Source: Physcia stellaris (lineage: Eukaryota; Ascomycota; Lecanoromycetes; Caliciales; Physciaceae). From it: a DNA stretch of 64,000 nt. The DNA is taken from contig JABSSW010000004.1 of the NCBI GenBank assembly GCA_018902385.1, forward strand, positions 186,001 through 250,000. Reading direction: 5' to 3'. Position 1 is the stretch's first letter, and each line of letters starts with the position of its first letter. The position numbers and the translations under genes are program-made. Below, in pieces: positions 35,620 to 46,466 of this stretch. The notes beneath the pieces were generated by a model. The model was given only the letters and a program-made list of their open reading frames with translations. It was not told the DNA's origin and made no database searches.

Positions 35620-36682
35620 TCATTGCACCCACAGTCCTCCATCGACGCCTATTACCTTGTTTGTTACGTAGCCAGTCTTTACCCTGAATGATTTCGCGGA
35701 TTAGCTTTGTTTTCTTTGAAGTCTTCACATAACGTCGTCAAGGAGCTGAGGTTCTCATCTTTTTCTGAATCTAGAGTTGGGTGGTTAAGAGTATGCAAAT
35801 TGAAAACTTACATCCAGAGCACAGTCTCGGCTACTTCTTCTGGCGTGCCGAGTCTGCCTATTGGGATCTCTGTAGACATGGGTAATCAGCAAGACGTATC
35901 TCCATGGTCTTCCTCTCGTGGAAGAGTAGACTATGATGTAAAGAAAAGAATTGGACCATCAAGGATAACCTGAACCTACTGTTTTTCAGCTCCTCCGGCT
36001 GTCCTGGTAGCATAGTAGTGCCTGTAATCAACGCCGGCGCCACCCCGTTGACCGTAACACCCTTCGGTCCATAGACCTGAGAAAGCCAATGAATCAGGCC
36101 ATGAAGCGCAGACTTCGAGGACCTGCACTACGCGTCAACGAGCCACCCTCCGTACTCTTAAGGGACATACGCATAATGCGGCCCAACAACACCCCCTGTA
36201 AACCCAGCAACACTAGAACAGAAGACCACCCTCCCCCACCCCCTCCTCTCCATCTCCGGTAAACAAAGTTGCGTCAACAGAAACGCGGACCCGCAATTCG
36301 CTCGCCAGGTCTCCTCGAACATCTCTACTGATACTTCCTGTACGTCTTTGACGCTAGATTTCATGGTGATCCCTGCGTTGTTGAATAAGATAGTCGGGTG
36401 CCCCATCTTCTCCACTACTTGGCGGTGGAGTTCTCGCACGCCATCGTACTGGCGGAGATCGGCTTGGAAGGCCTCGGCGCGGACGCCTTTCGAGCGAAGA
36501 TCTGCGATGAGGGATTCGGCGGTTGAGGAGGCGGAGTGATAGTGAATCGCGAGGGAGCAATTGAGGGAAGCAAGGGCGAGGCAGGTCGCGCGGCCTATGC
36601 CGCCAGTTGCGCCGGTGATGAGGGCGAGGTGGGGTTTGAGATCTGTGACAAGCATTTTGAGGATGAGAGGGGTGTGGTACAT
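35620..36682 (-). CDS. Short-chain dehydrogenase/reductase, FabG-like
   Basis: Four minus-strand exons (36171-36682, 35980-36122, 35812-35869, 35620-35683) give up to 258 residues, normal for classical SDRs. Visible motifs are the NAD(P)-binding TGATGGIG, NNAG (FNNAGITMKSS), the catalytic Ser in FCSSVAGFTGG and Tyr-X3-Lys in HYASSKSALHG, then GVTVNGVAPALI and the C-terminal VIGVDGGLWVQ. All catalytic residues are present. Closest in style to 3-oxoacyl-ACP reductase-like enzymes, but the substrate is unknown. The start at 36682 adds nine residues before a second ATG (36655), which may be the real one. Intron 2 (35870-35979) is 110 bp; its GTAGGT donor gives the conserved NKIPIGRLGTPEEVA. Confidence 0.9.
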
Positions 36683-38361
36683 TCAATCGCGATTGGTGCT
36701 GAAGATGTCGATAATATTGTAACGTTCTCGGCCTCAGATACTGCTGGCCATTGAAGACGTCATTGTGGTTCAAGGAACCCCGCATTATGTTCGGGGAACA
36801 TGGAGAGAATCAAAATCATCCTTTGAGACAAGTAGCTACTTTGTGTTGTTGATGCTTTCGAGAATGTACTGTCATGCTTAGGATAAGGCAGTTCTATCAA
36901 GTATGAGTGGAGCTGAAGGTTTAGCACAACCTAATGTGCGGGCTTGAAAATGCTGCTCCGCTGCAAGCAAGCAGCACAGTATTTTTATGGTGCATCATTT
37001 TTGAACTATATTGAGGTTGCCCTACTCTCTTGAAAAAGAAACCAAGGGCCTGTTTGAGTGTTTTTCTAACCCAGATGAGACCCAGACAGAGGCGAAGAGA
37101 AGCAATTGGACATGGCGGAAATTCATCGCGAGGGAGCCACGTGTAGTTGAACGAGGAGATATTTGTTAACGCAACCCGCTATTAATTAAGTTTACGAGCG
37201 GAAGGGAGTAAAGAAGTATAAAAAGCAAATTTGAGAAAGAGACATTATTGCTAATTTAGCATTCTGGCCAAGCACCGAAATCGAGTAATACTTCAAAGTG
37301 AGTATGTATATCTGACAGTAAAGGAGCTATGGCTTTACATCTTTCCTAAGTCGGGATGTGGCTGTTCTAATCCTTTTCGCTCAATACTTCCAAGAGGAAC
37401 GTCTGCTCGACGAAAGGAGAACGACGGAGAATAAGGCGTATATTGCTCTTTCTCCAGGCTCTCGACTATAAAGTAGAAGGCGCGATTATTCCTTCATCTC
37501 TATCATGTGCGCAGCTCCCAGTGGATTTTGAGCGAAACACGGCTCACGGCAATGCACCGGCAATCGAATGTTGGAGCGAGCATTCCTGTGATGAAATGTG
37601 TTAGATCCATAGGAGGTCGAAAAACCACAATGCTGCTGGTAGACCGCGTTTCATTCGTCAACAATGCGAAAAGGAAAGAAAATGCCATGTGAGGATACCA
37701 GCTCGACCAGGAAGGAAGCCGAGCTGAGCAAAGAAGGGCCGAAGAGCTCGGTATTCGATCTAATCTTATCCGGATCTCGGGCCGACGCTATCCGAACATG
37801 TATGAGAAGTCCCACTCGGTCCTTCCCCTCGCCTTTCATCCCTCCAGAGCATTGATTGCGCGAGTATGTCTCTCCAGGACCCCTCTGTCACCGCCTTGGT
37901 CGTGAGCGACCTTACTGGTCAATTGGACGGTCCCGGCAAACTAATGCCTGGGTTTGCATTAACGCACAGGTCATCGGTTATGGTTGGACAATCCTTCGAC
38001 CCATCAGTGGTCATAAGTCTCAAAGAGCGTCAGCCGTGATCCTTCTCCATTGGCTGGGAATCTAGATCCATACCTGGTCCTGGGCTTGGAGACTCTGGAG
38101 GGCTGACAGTCTGGGGAAAAGCAGCATTGCTCATCTCTTGTAGAAACGCTGTGCGCGCCCATCGAACCATCCATCCAGTCAATGCGGTCACCAAAGCGCA
38201 AACACACCTGCTCCTGATTAGAAGCTTGAAGGCGGCTCTGTCACCTTGGCGTCGTCCACCAGATTTGGCTTTTTGTGTGGATAGCTTCCATACATGTTCT
38301 CGTGGTGCCGAACTATTACCTCTGAGAAAGGATTCCAAGAACGTCGACAATCCTAACCACA
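36683..38361. other. Long intergenic region, no gene recognised
   Basis: 1.7 kb between divergent SDR and MFS genes. A TATAAAA box near 37219 on the plus strand has no convincing gene after it. Several 60-118 codon frames occur on both strands but lack family signals and splice structure. Confidence 0.5.
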
Positions 38362-40590
38362 ATGCCGGCGTCTTTATCAGCATCAAAGCGACCTCGCTTT
38401 CTCACGTTCAGATCGTCTAAATGGTTTATCTGTAGCACGGCATTCATTGCGGTGTTCACTGTAAGTTGCTCGATGCACTGTCCTTCGCCTTTGCTAACTT
38501 TAACTGGCACAGGACTCTTTTCTCTATGGCGCGGTCTGTCCATTTGCTTCTAAGAACACGTGAAGCTGCTTAATGAAGTAGATTGTACCAGTTCTGCCTT
38601 TTTCTCTTATCGATCGATCTGGTGTCTCACCGGAAAATGGTACGTTGTACGTTTTGAACGCTTGAAGACTTCTCGCCTTCATCTAGATCTTCTGCATATC
38701 ACAGCTTTTAGACTCCATCGGTGATGAAGAGTGACTTTTTGGGGTTCTACCTCTGATCTAAAGCACGCGTGAAATGTCGAATTGAGATATAATTATGATT
38801 CATATAATATTTCAACATTTACCGACCAGAAACTCCTCATAATTAGTTACGTCTTTGCCTTTGTGGGTGAAAGAGACATGATTGCGCTCTACTGAAGAGA
38901 TATGCAGTCCAATTCTGGCTCTCCGCACTACTGGTTGTCTTTGGGCTTGCAGTGGTCATGGGGTCTCGTGAGTAGAGTTTCTATCTTTTGCGAGATGATT
39001 TCCGGCTAACGAGGTAGTAGCTCTGTCTGGATGGGGTAGGTCTTCGTTTTTCTTATGATGACTTGGGTTGCGTACCTTACCTACACTGAGTCGGGAAATC
39101 GCTGTGTCAATGCACCATCCTTAACCGCTGATGGCGAATAGCGGCATCTCGAGATGTCCCCCGCAAGACACAGTTCCTGTTCGGCTTAGGCATAGCATTT
39201 ATTTCGACTATGTTGTTTTGCTTTGGACAAGCGCCTTGGATGATGGTGACGGCAAGAGCGGCACAGGGATTCTCCGCATCAACGGTGTACCTGATCTCTT
39301 TGGTCCTTGTCGCTGATTCTATACCGTCTTCCGAGATTGGGTCATGGTTTGTGCATCCCAACTGATGCTGTCGAAGTCCGATCTTTACCCTGACTAGTAT
39401 GCAGGACGGGCATGGTAATAAGCGGCATGAACCTGGGCCTTCTTACAGGTCCACCCCTAGGCGGATTAATTTACGATAAAGCAGGTTATTACGCTGTCTT
39501 CGAAACCATCCTTGTTATCATCGCTTTCGACTTTTTCTTGCGACTAAGCATGATCGAGAAGCAAAGCGCCATGTATTGGGCGAGACAGGACGACCCAGAA
39601 GCAGCAAGCGAGGAGCCTACTGGCAAATCTAAGTCGAGAGAAGAAGACCACTTTAGCCGTACTAGAATCATAGCTGCTGGCGAGGAAAATCAAGAGAGGG
39701 CACCTTTGGTTCGTCAAACATCTAAACGACCAAAATCCCGGTTGGCCTCAACATTTCCCACTATGCACATCCTGCTGCATTCCCCTCGTGTTCTCGCAGC
39801 TATTGGTGGTTCGTTCACACAAACCATGCTTGGTGGGTACATTGTATTCTATTGCTCCCTACAATTCGCCTAACGAAGTCAATGCTTTCCTTCTCTGGAC
39901 CACCTTCATGTTGTGCTCTGGATCTCAAAGCTTCAGATAAACAACACTGACGCTGCGACTGTTACAGTGACTGCATTCGATCCTATTCTTCCACTATTCG
40001 TTCATCGCACTTTTGGTTGGGGGCCCACCGGGAGTGGTCTGATGTTCCTGACCATTGGCGTCCCCTCCCTCCTGGGTGGTCTTACGGGAAAATTGGCTGA
40101 TGTGTACGGACCGAAGCTAATATCCTTGGTTGGTTTCGCGATTACAATTCCATCTCTCGCAGCTTTGTCAGCTGTGACCCACAAGACAACCTTCATGGAG
40201 GTTCTGCTGTGTGTTTTGTTGACTCTTAGCGGTACGATGTTTGCTATTGGAACTGGTCATTTACTGATATGAAAAGGTATCGGGCTGTCTTTCGTCCTAG
40301 CACCTCTAACATCCGACCTGTACGGCGAAGTCACGCTCCTAGCACAGCAGAACCCGGATGTCCTTGATGTTCGGGTGGCGTTCGCGCAGGCATACGCAAT
40401 GTACAATGCAATGATGGGGCTAGCATGCGCAGTTGGACCTGCTCTTGCAGGCTTCTTGTACAAAACAATGGGTTGGCAAGTCACAGTGGCTTTTCTGGCA
40501 TTGCTATGTGCACTAGGTGGCTTACTGGTCTTCCGGTTCACTGGATCAAGTCCAGGAACCCATGAAGAAGAGGCGGAAACTGGTGTATAA
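38362..40590 (+). CDS. MFS transporter, DHA1 / vesicular-amine-transporter-like
   Basis: Nine exons (38362-38460, 38513-38533, 38582-38639, 38908-38967, 39021-39035, 39142-39346, 39405-39832, 39968-40231, 40277-40590) give about 487 residues and roughly 12 membrane helices. Recognisable blocks are FRSSKWFICSTAFIAVFT, DSFLYGAIVPVLPFSL, GLAVVMGSPLSGW, the helix-5 motif TGMVISGMNLGLLTGPPLGG, YDKAGYYAVF and VTAFDPILPLFVHRTFGW. Proton-coupled drug or metabolite export is likely; substrate unknown. Two exons are very small (21 and 15 bp) and intron 3 is 268 bp. The joins were chosen by frame and family sequence. The usual Asp-Arg loop motif between helices 2 and 3 reads AASRDVPRK here, so that junction is the least certain. 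Confidence 0.85.
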
Positions 40591-41260
40591 TGGCCTCTTG
40601 CTGTCACTGAATAGCAGCTCAAATCCATATTCACATTACCTGAGCCAGACGTGGGGAGGAGCTCTATGACAGGAAATCCTAAACATCGCAGGGGAATTGC
40701 CCTTTCAGGGAGAAGGCAGAGATTGAGTACAATCAGCGGACGGACAATAAAGTTGGGTAGCAGGCTCAATTATCACAAGTCGTCCGTCGAAGTACCCTGT
40801 GAGCATAGATTTCGCTGGGACTCAATTTTATGACTATCTCCCATGGCGATTCGAATGCGATAGTGATGATGCACTCAAACACAGCATTACGATACACCCA
40901 TTGACATCCTCAATATCAACCCAAGATGATGTCCAGATATGCGAGAAATACCTCCTTTTCACCGGAAACCGCATTAGCTATAGTGTTATGCACAGTAGCA
41001 AGAGATCATTGGCTGTGCCCCAAATGCAAGGCTGATGATCTCTTGTAACCTGCACTAACCGAGTAAACTCGCAAACTATCCTCCGAGGCTTTGGAAGCTG
41101 ATCGCCAAATTGTCCGCTCTGGCGCCCGTTCGATTCTTCGTACTTGAATGTTTCGACTTCGAGTTTCCGCCTGCACCAAGGGATTCGCCGTACGAAGAAC
41201 GCAGCAGCTTGGTGAGCGTTACCAAGTCCTGGAGGACTCTGACTCATTCCCAGATCTCCA
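40591..41260. other. Intergenic, no gene seen
   Basis: 670 bp holding the 3' end of the transporter and the promoter of the NACHT gene. No coding similarity. Confidence 0.55.
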
Positions 41261-44200
41261 ATGGATCCAGTGACTGCTTTCGGTCTGGCTGCTGGGGTTC
41301 TTCAGGTGATTGGGTTTAGCTTCGAAGCGCTTTCTAAATGTCGAGAGATTTACAAAGACGGCTCTCTGGCTCGGAATCGTGCTACGGAAGAGCTCACCGA
41401 GTATTTGGGTAAGTGTTGTAAGGCCATTGTTCGATTACAGAGGTAACACAGGTTTTTAGCTACGACGACTAAGCGTCTTGAGGAGTCCGTCCACCATGCA
41501 TCGAGTTCAGCATCGAAAGAAAGCAAAGATGTCCTTGACGTCTCACAAAAGTGTTCAGAAACCGCCGCAAAGCTCCTGTCCGAATTGAGGAAGCTAAAGC
41601 GTGATGCAGGTGGAGGTACAATTCAAGCTCTTGCATTAGGTGTGCGGACGATTCGACGGAAGAAGTTCTTAGCCGAGTCACAGGAACGCCTTGAGAAGTA
41701 CCAGAGTATCCTTGACACTCGCATTTTGGCGAAATTGGATGCTCAATCTATCCTTCAAAATGTACAGCTTAATACAGTTGATCAGAACGTCAAGGACCTT
41801 GCTCTAGCGCTGAGCCAAGGTCGTAATACAGTTGTGCAACTACTCAGTGAGCAGACTGTAGCTCTTCGGGATCATATTGATCGTCGTTTCGATGATCAGG
41901 CTCAGAGAGACGCTATCGAGAATGCTAAGAAGCAATTCAAGGAGAGCCTTTTCTTTCCTGAAATCTTTGCGCGGCAGGACAATATCACAAGGTCACACGA
42001 GGGAACTTGTCGCTGGATATTTGGCACTCCGAAAACTAAGCCCGGCCGTTACTCTGTTGATTTTGAGTCAAATTCCTCAGCAAACAGTGAAGACGATGAT
42101 GATGACTATGATGGCCAAAGGGTGGACTCTGACGAACCGTATGGATCCGGGAGCGAAGGCTCAGAGGAAATTATGAGAGTGATACCTAGATGGTCTAGTT
42201 TTGCACAATGGCTTCTCAAGGGCGAAGTTGCGTACTGGTAGGTGCATTCTGATTTATTACTTCTTGACCCACTCGCCACGTATTAAATTGATTGCGGATT
42301 TCATCTCTACATCTCTGCTTACATCAGCACAATAATTTGTTTGAAAGAATGAAGAAACGATAGTCCGACATTGGAGAGACAGGGTATTCAAGGCATCATT
42401 CATACCCCTTGATGTTCCGGATTCCAAAGACGGGTAACCTTGCTCTGACACATGGTCCCCATCTTCAGTCAGAACCCACCTCTGTTCGGGGCGAGTGGGC
42501 TAGAATCAAGTCCAGAGTACAGATTTGCCAACGGAATATGTTACTATACCATTCGATTGTCTGATGTGACGTACGAGTGCAACATTAGCGGCCTGTCAGG
42601 CTGTGTATAGCTATTAGGTGCGATATTGGGATCAGTATCATCTGATTGAACGCGCCACGTTATTGCGAATGTCAAGAAGCGATACTAATACTAATAAATC
42701 TAGGTTGAGCGGTAACCCCGGATCCGGCAAGTCTACGCTCATGAAGTATATATCCACTGAACTTCGTGGCTTTTGCCAAGGCCAGGAAACACTAAATCAG
42801 TGGGATACCGACGGTAACTTACTTATTTGCTCATTCTTCTTCTGGAAACTTGGCAGCTCTCTGCAGAAGGACTATACAGGTTTTTTAAGATCGATACTGT
42901 ACCAGATCGCTGAGCAGCGAGAGGATCTTATACCGATCCTAATGGGCCAACATACGAACCCAAAATACAAGACGGACGAAGGTCAAAGGGCCACTCCAAT
43001 TTATGCCTGGACTAAAGAGCGCCTAGACAATGCTCTGAGATGCCTCATTGCCAACAAACCAGCGTCCATCAATCTATGCCTACTGGTCGACGGCTTGGAT
43101 GAGTTTGACGGGGATGAAGACTTACTACTTGAGACGATCAATTTCCTAAGTCGGGATCCAGGTACTCGCATCTGCGTCTCAAGTCGTCCCGAGCAAATAT
43201 TTCGTCTAGGCTTTGCAAAATCGCCGCAACTGAGATTACACGATCTTAATTATCGTGATATCAAGAAGGCAACCATGGAAGGGTTGAAGCCTATGCTTGA
43301 ACAGCATTTCTCCAATTCAGCAACAGAAATCGACGATTTAGTTAAAACCGTGACAGCTAGATCTCAGGGTGTCTTCCTCTGGGCCGATCTGATGTGTAAA
43401 GATCTCAGGAGCGGAGCACGTAATTGTGATAGCATGCGAGAACTTTTTAATAGGTTAAATCGCACACCTGGCGATATTCAAGGCCTGTACGGGCATATGC
43501 TGAGTCGTTTGGACGAACTCTACATCCAGGAAGCTGCTGGATACTTTCGCTTGCTGTTGACAGCTCTGTGGAACTCATCTGAGGGTTTGACGATACTGCA
43601 TATTGCCTGTGGACAAGAAGCAGCTTGGAAATGTGTGCTGAAGAAAGATTTTGCATACTTCCAGTCTTTCGAGTTTCGTGACTCATGCCGCAAGCTCGAG
43701 ACGCGCATATTGACACGCTGTGCTGGTCTCGTCGAGATCGCTGAACGTCGAAATGGGGTCCTGAAAGAGGTCTATGAAAAAGGAGAAGGAATAAGACGTG
43801 TAGAAACAAGCCAAGCTACAGACAATGTTTCCCGCTACTTATGTAAAGTGAGATTCATTCACAGAACGGTTGCAGAATTCTTGGATAGTCATGAACAATT
43901 CTTCCAGGAACCAGACTGGCAACGGACCGCAAGACTTGCGATATGCCGCGGCATAATTGGAGTATTGAGTCTGGTCCCTATAACTATGTCTGAGGCAAAC
44001 GTCGGTTGCAATTCTTTGGGAATAAGCTTGGGCTGGTTGTGGGATACAATGTCTGACATACTGGCAACAGAAAACCGCTGCCCACCCCAGAAACACCGTC
44101 AAGCATGCCATGATGACTCATTCCAACTCATTGATCAGATATACGATGTTGCTCATTACGTCTATGCAAGCCTCAATGGGCCAGATTGCACATTGTCTGA

Positions 44201-45174
44201 GACTTACGGTGATTACCACAATTATTTCGAGGGATATTCTACTATTACGTATCACTTACCATTGCAGGACCGTTTGGGCTTTGCTGCTTACTTTGGATGT
44301 TATGAGTATGTGTCTCACTACATGTCCGTGAATAATGTTTCTGGCATAGATCTTGATCATATACTGTTCTGTGCAATCGTTGGGTTCGGACATGTTATCG
44401 GTGGACACTATATATCGCAGTTGGCGTCTACCTCAGGCTATTTGAGGATCATGCTTAGCTGCTTATCTCATTCAGATCGCTCAGAGGTCCACTTTCCGAA
44501 GCACTTTTTCACAAAGAGCGATACTCAAATCACTAAATGGTTTCTATTTATCTCTTGTTCAATGAAGTTTTTTTTGGCACAGTAGGGAAGGGCAAAAGTC
44601 CACATCACCTAGTGGAAGCGACGAACACCAGCGATCGTCACGGATGTTTAGGCTTTGGAAGGATATAGCAGCGTATTTCCTAGAAAACCATAAACCCGAT
44701 GACATGTCTTTTGGCTCACGTTGGAGGACACCCTTGGAACTTGACGGCTACAACGGTAGTGCGGAATTGATGGCAGTATGGTTGTGCTTTGAAGAGACTG
44801 TACTGGCTTGGATAAGGAGAGTTTTCTCCTCGGCAGACCCAGAATTTATGGAGGACATTACGGCCTTACTGGAATCGCATGGCAAACTGGATCGAAGCTC
44901 CTTCCGCTCTATCGACATAGGAATCATGCCCAGTTCGCTCAAGGTCTTACCTGTGACAGACAGCCAGTCTGACATCCTGACAAATGCTGCGCCAGCAGCT
45001 ACTTTGTTTCCGCGGGCATATCCTTTGATGATAACACCGGACGGGGAGCCTAGGCCTGCTGGGTCAGACACTGAGACAGAAAAGCTTGTGAGAATGATAC
45101 TACATGTATTAAAAAATAGGAGATTCGAGGAACCCGGGAAAGTAATGGTTCTGTCATGGAGAGATGACTATTGA
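41261..45174 (+). CDS. NACHT-domain STAND protein (fungal NLR-like)
   Basis: Four exons (41261-41408, 41460-42237, 42704-44539, 44583-45174) give about 1117 residues. Residues 1-250 form a helical N-terminal domain of the type found on fungal STAND proteins (MDPVTAFGLAAGVLQVIGF). An acidic Ser/Asp linker (about 255-290) precedes the NACHT NTPase: Walker A SGNPGSGKSTLMK (about residue 310), Walker B LCLLVDGLDEF and sensor-like RICVSSRPE. A long helical region follows, with a conserved FIHRTVAEFL box. No ankyrin, WD40 or TPR repeats are seen after it. Such proteins oligomerise on ligand binding and trigger defence or heterokaryon-incompatibility death. Intron 2 (42238-42703) is 466 bp, about eight times the local norm. 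The last donor GTTTCT is weak, but the join restores an open, continuous protein. Confidence 0.88.
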
Positions 45175-46466
45175 TCAAGAGGCTGTACAACGATGGCAAG
45201 GCATTGGATAGGCTTGCCACTTTATTGATCCACTATGACTTCTCTGCCCTCCATGGAGTATGCAAAGTATGAAATCAGAGTCAGAAAATATCGTTACCGA
45301 ATCAACATTCCTCACGAATGCTGGTCAGAACGTGCTAAAACATGGCGCTAGAATCGCTGAAGTGGTCCACTTCCGCAAGCGTTCAAGCGTCACTTCATAC
45401 ATCTACTCGAGGATTTCGACCACGATTGTGTTGGCTTGAGAAATCATACAATCTGCCATCACGACTGAGAGGAAATCAGAGGCATTCAATGGTGCCAAAG
45501 GAGGGTTTTCAATTATCCGCTCTGACTGTCAGCGCTTTGTTCGATTTCCGTGCTGGTTCTACGCAGTATAGACTCCTCGTTTAGGAAGTCCGAGTATGTC
45601 TTGCTGATGTCCTACTTAAGTTGAGCACTGGAAAAGAATTGACGCCTCTAGAATGCATTGACAGTTGAATCAAAGATCTCACACATTCGCAGTAAGTTTG
45701 ATGAACTAACCGCTTAACGAGATTGGAAGTGAAGCACATAATCGATCTAAACGCGAATATACACCCTCGATGTCTTGTAATAGCTACCCCAAGGCGTCTC
45801 CGAAGCGCTACCATCCAGGGTAAGAGCATGACCTGTATTAGAGACTGATTCAACGTAACGCCTCTACCAGTCGATCTAGGTACGAGGCTTCGCTATCGTG
45901 ACCGCCTACATCTTGTCTACCCAATTCACGCTGCAGACTTCATTCCCAAAGACCTGGTTTCGTCCGGGCGGAACAGAAGTTGAGATTTGGAATTTCCATG
46001 CTCATTGACTGGTAGAACTTGATTATTACAGCGTTATGTAAGCTCTATATGGCGAGCTATTGTATATACTGCTAGGAAGCAACGAGTTGTGATCTTGGCG
46101 CTCACCTCGTACTACTCAAGAGACGACTTGACGACTGCACGAGGTTGGACTTACTGTAGGAAAAATCCATCAGTAGCTGCTTGGCATTATTGCTGCACTT
46201 CACAGAGTACTTTTGCACTTAGCGTGGACTTCGGTTGATGATCGGCTATACGCCTTTCGCACCCTTGGGATGATATTGAATGGCTCGATGTTGTAACGTA
46301 GTAACAGATTGCGTTGTGCAATTTGAGGTGTGCATTGTTTCGCACGTACTATTTGCATCGAAACTGCCGAGCTTTCTGCAAGCCTCTCACAGTCAAGCAG
46401 ACTAACCACTCTCCAGCCACTCCTCAAGGGGGAGTGGGGAAATGCGCGACATCACCAACAGCAGGG
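45175..46466. other. Intergenic, no gene recognised
   Basis: 1.3 kb between two genes on the same strand. Frames of up to 90 codons occur without family features. An upstream open reading frame in phase with the next gene (from 46314) lacks a convincing start and is treated as 5' UTR. Confidence 0.5.

Noticed and set aside
37045-37056. GGGCCTGTTTG, resembling ends of some hAT-like MITEs
   Set aside because: No inverted partner or 8-bp duplication was found nearby.
46120-46136. GACGACTTGACGAC, like the 8-bp tandem array at 13.1 kb
   Set aside because: Fewer than two units; chance or a trivial word match.
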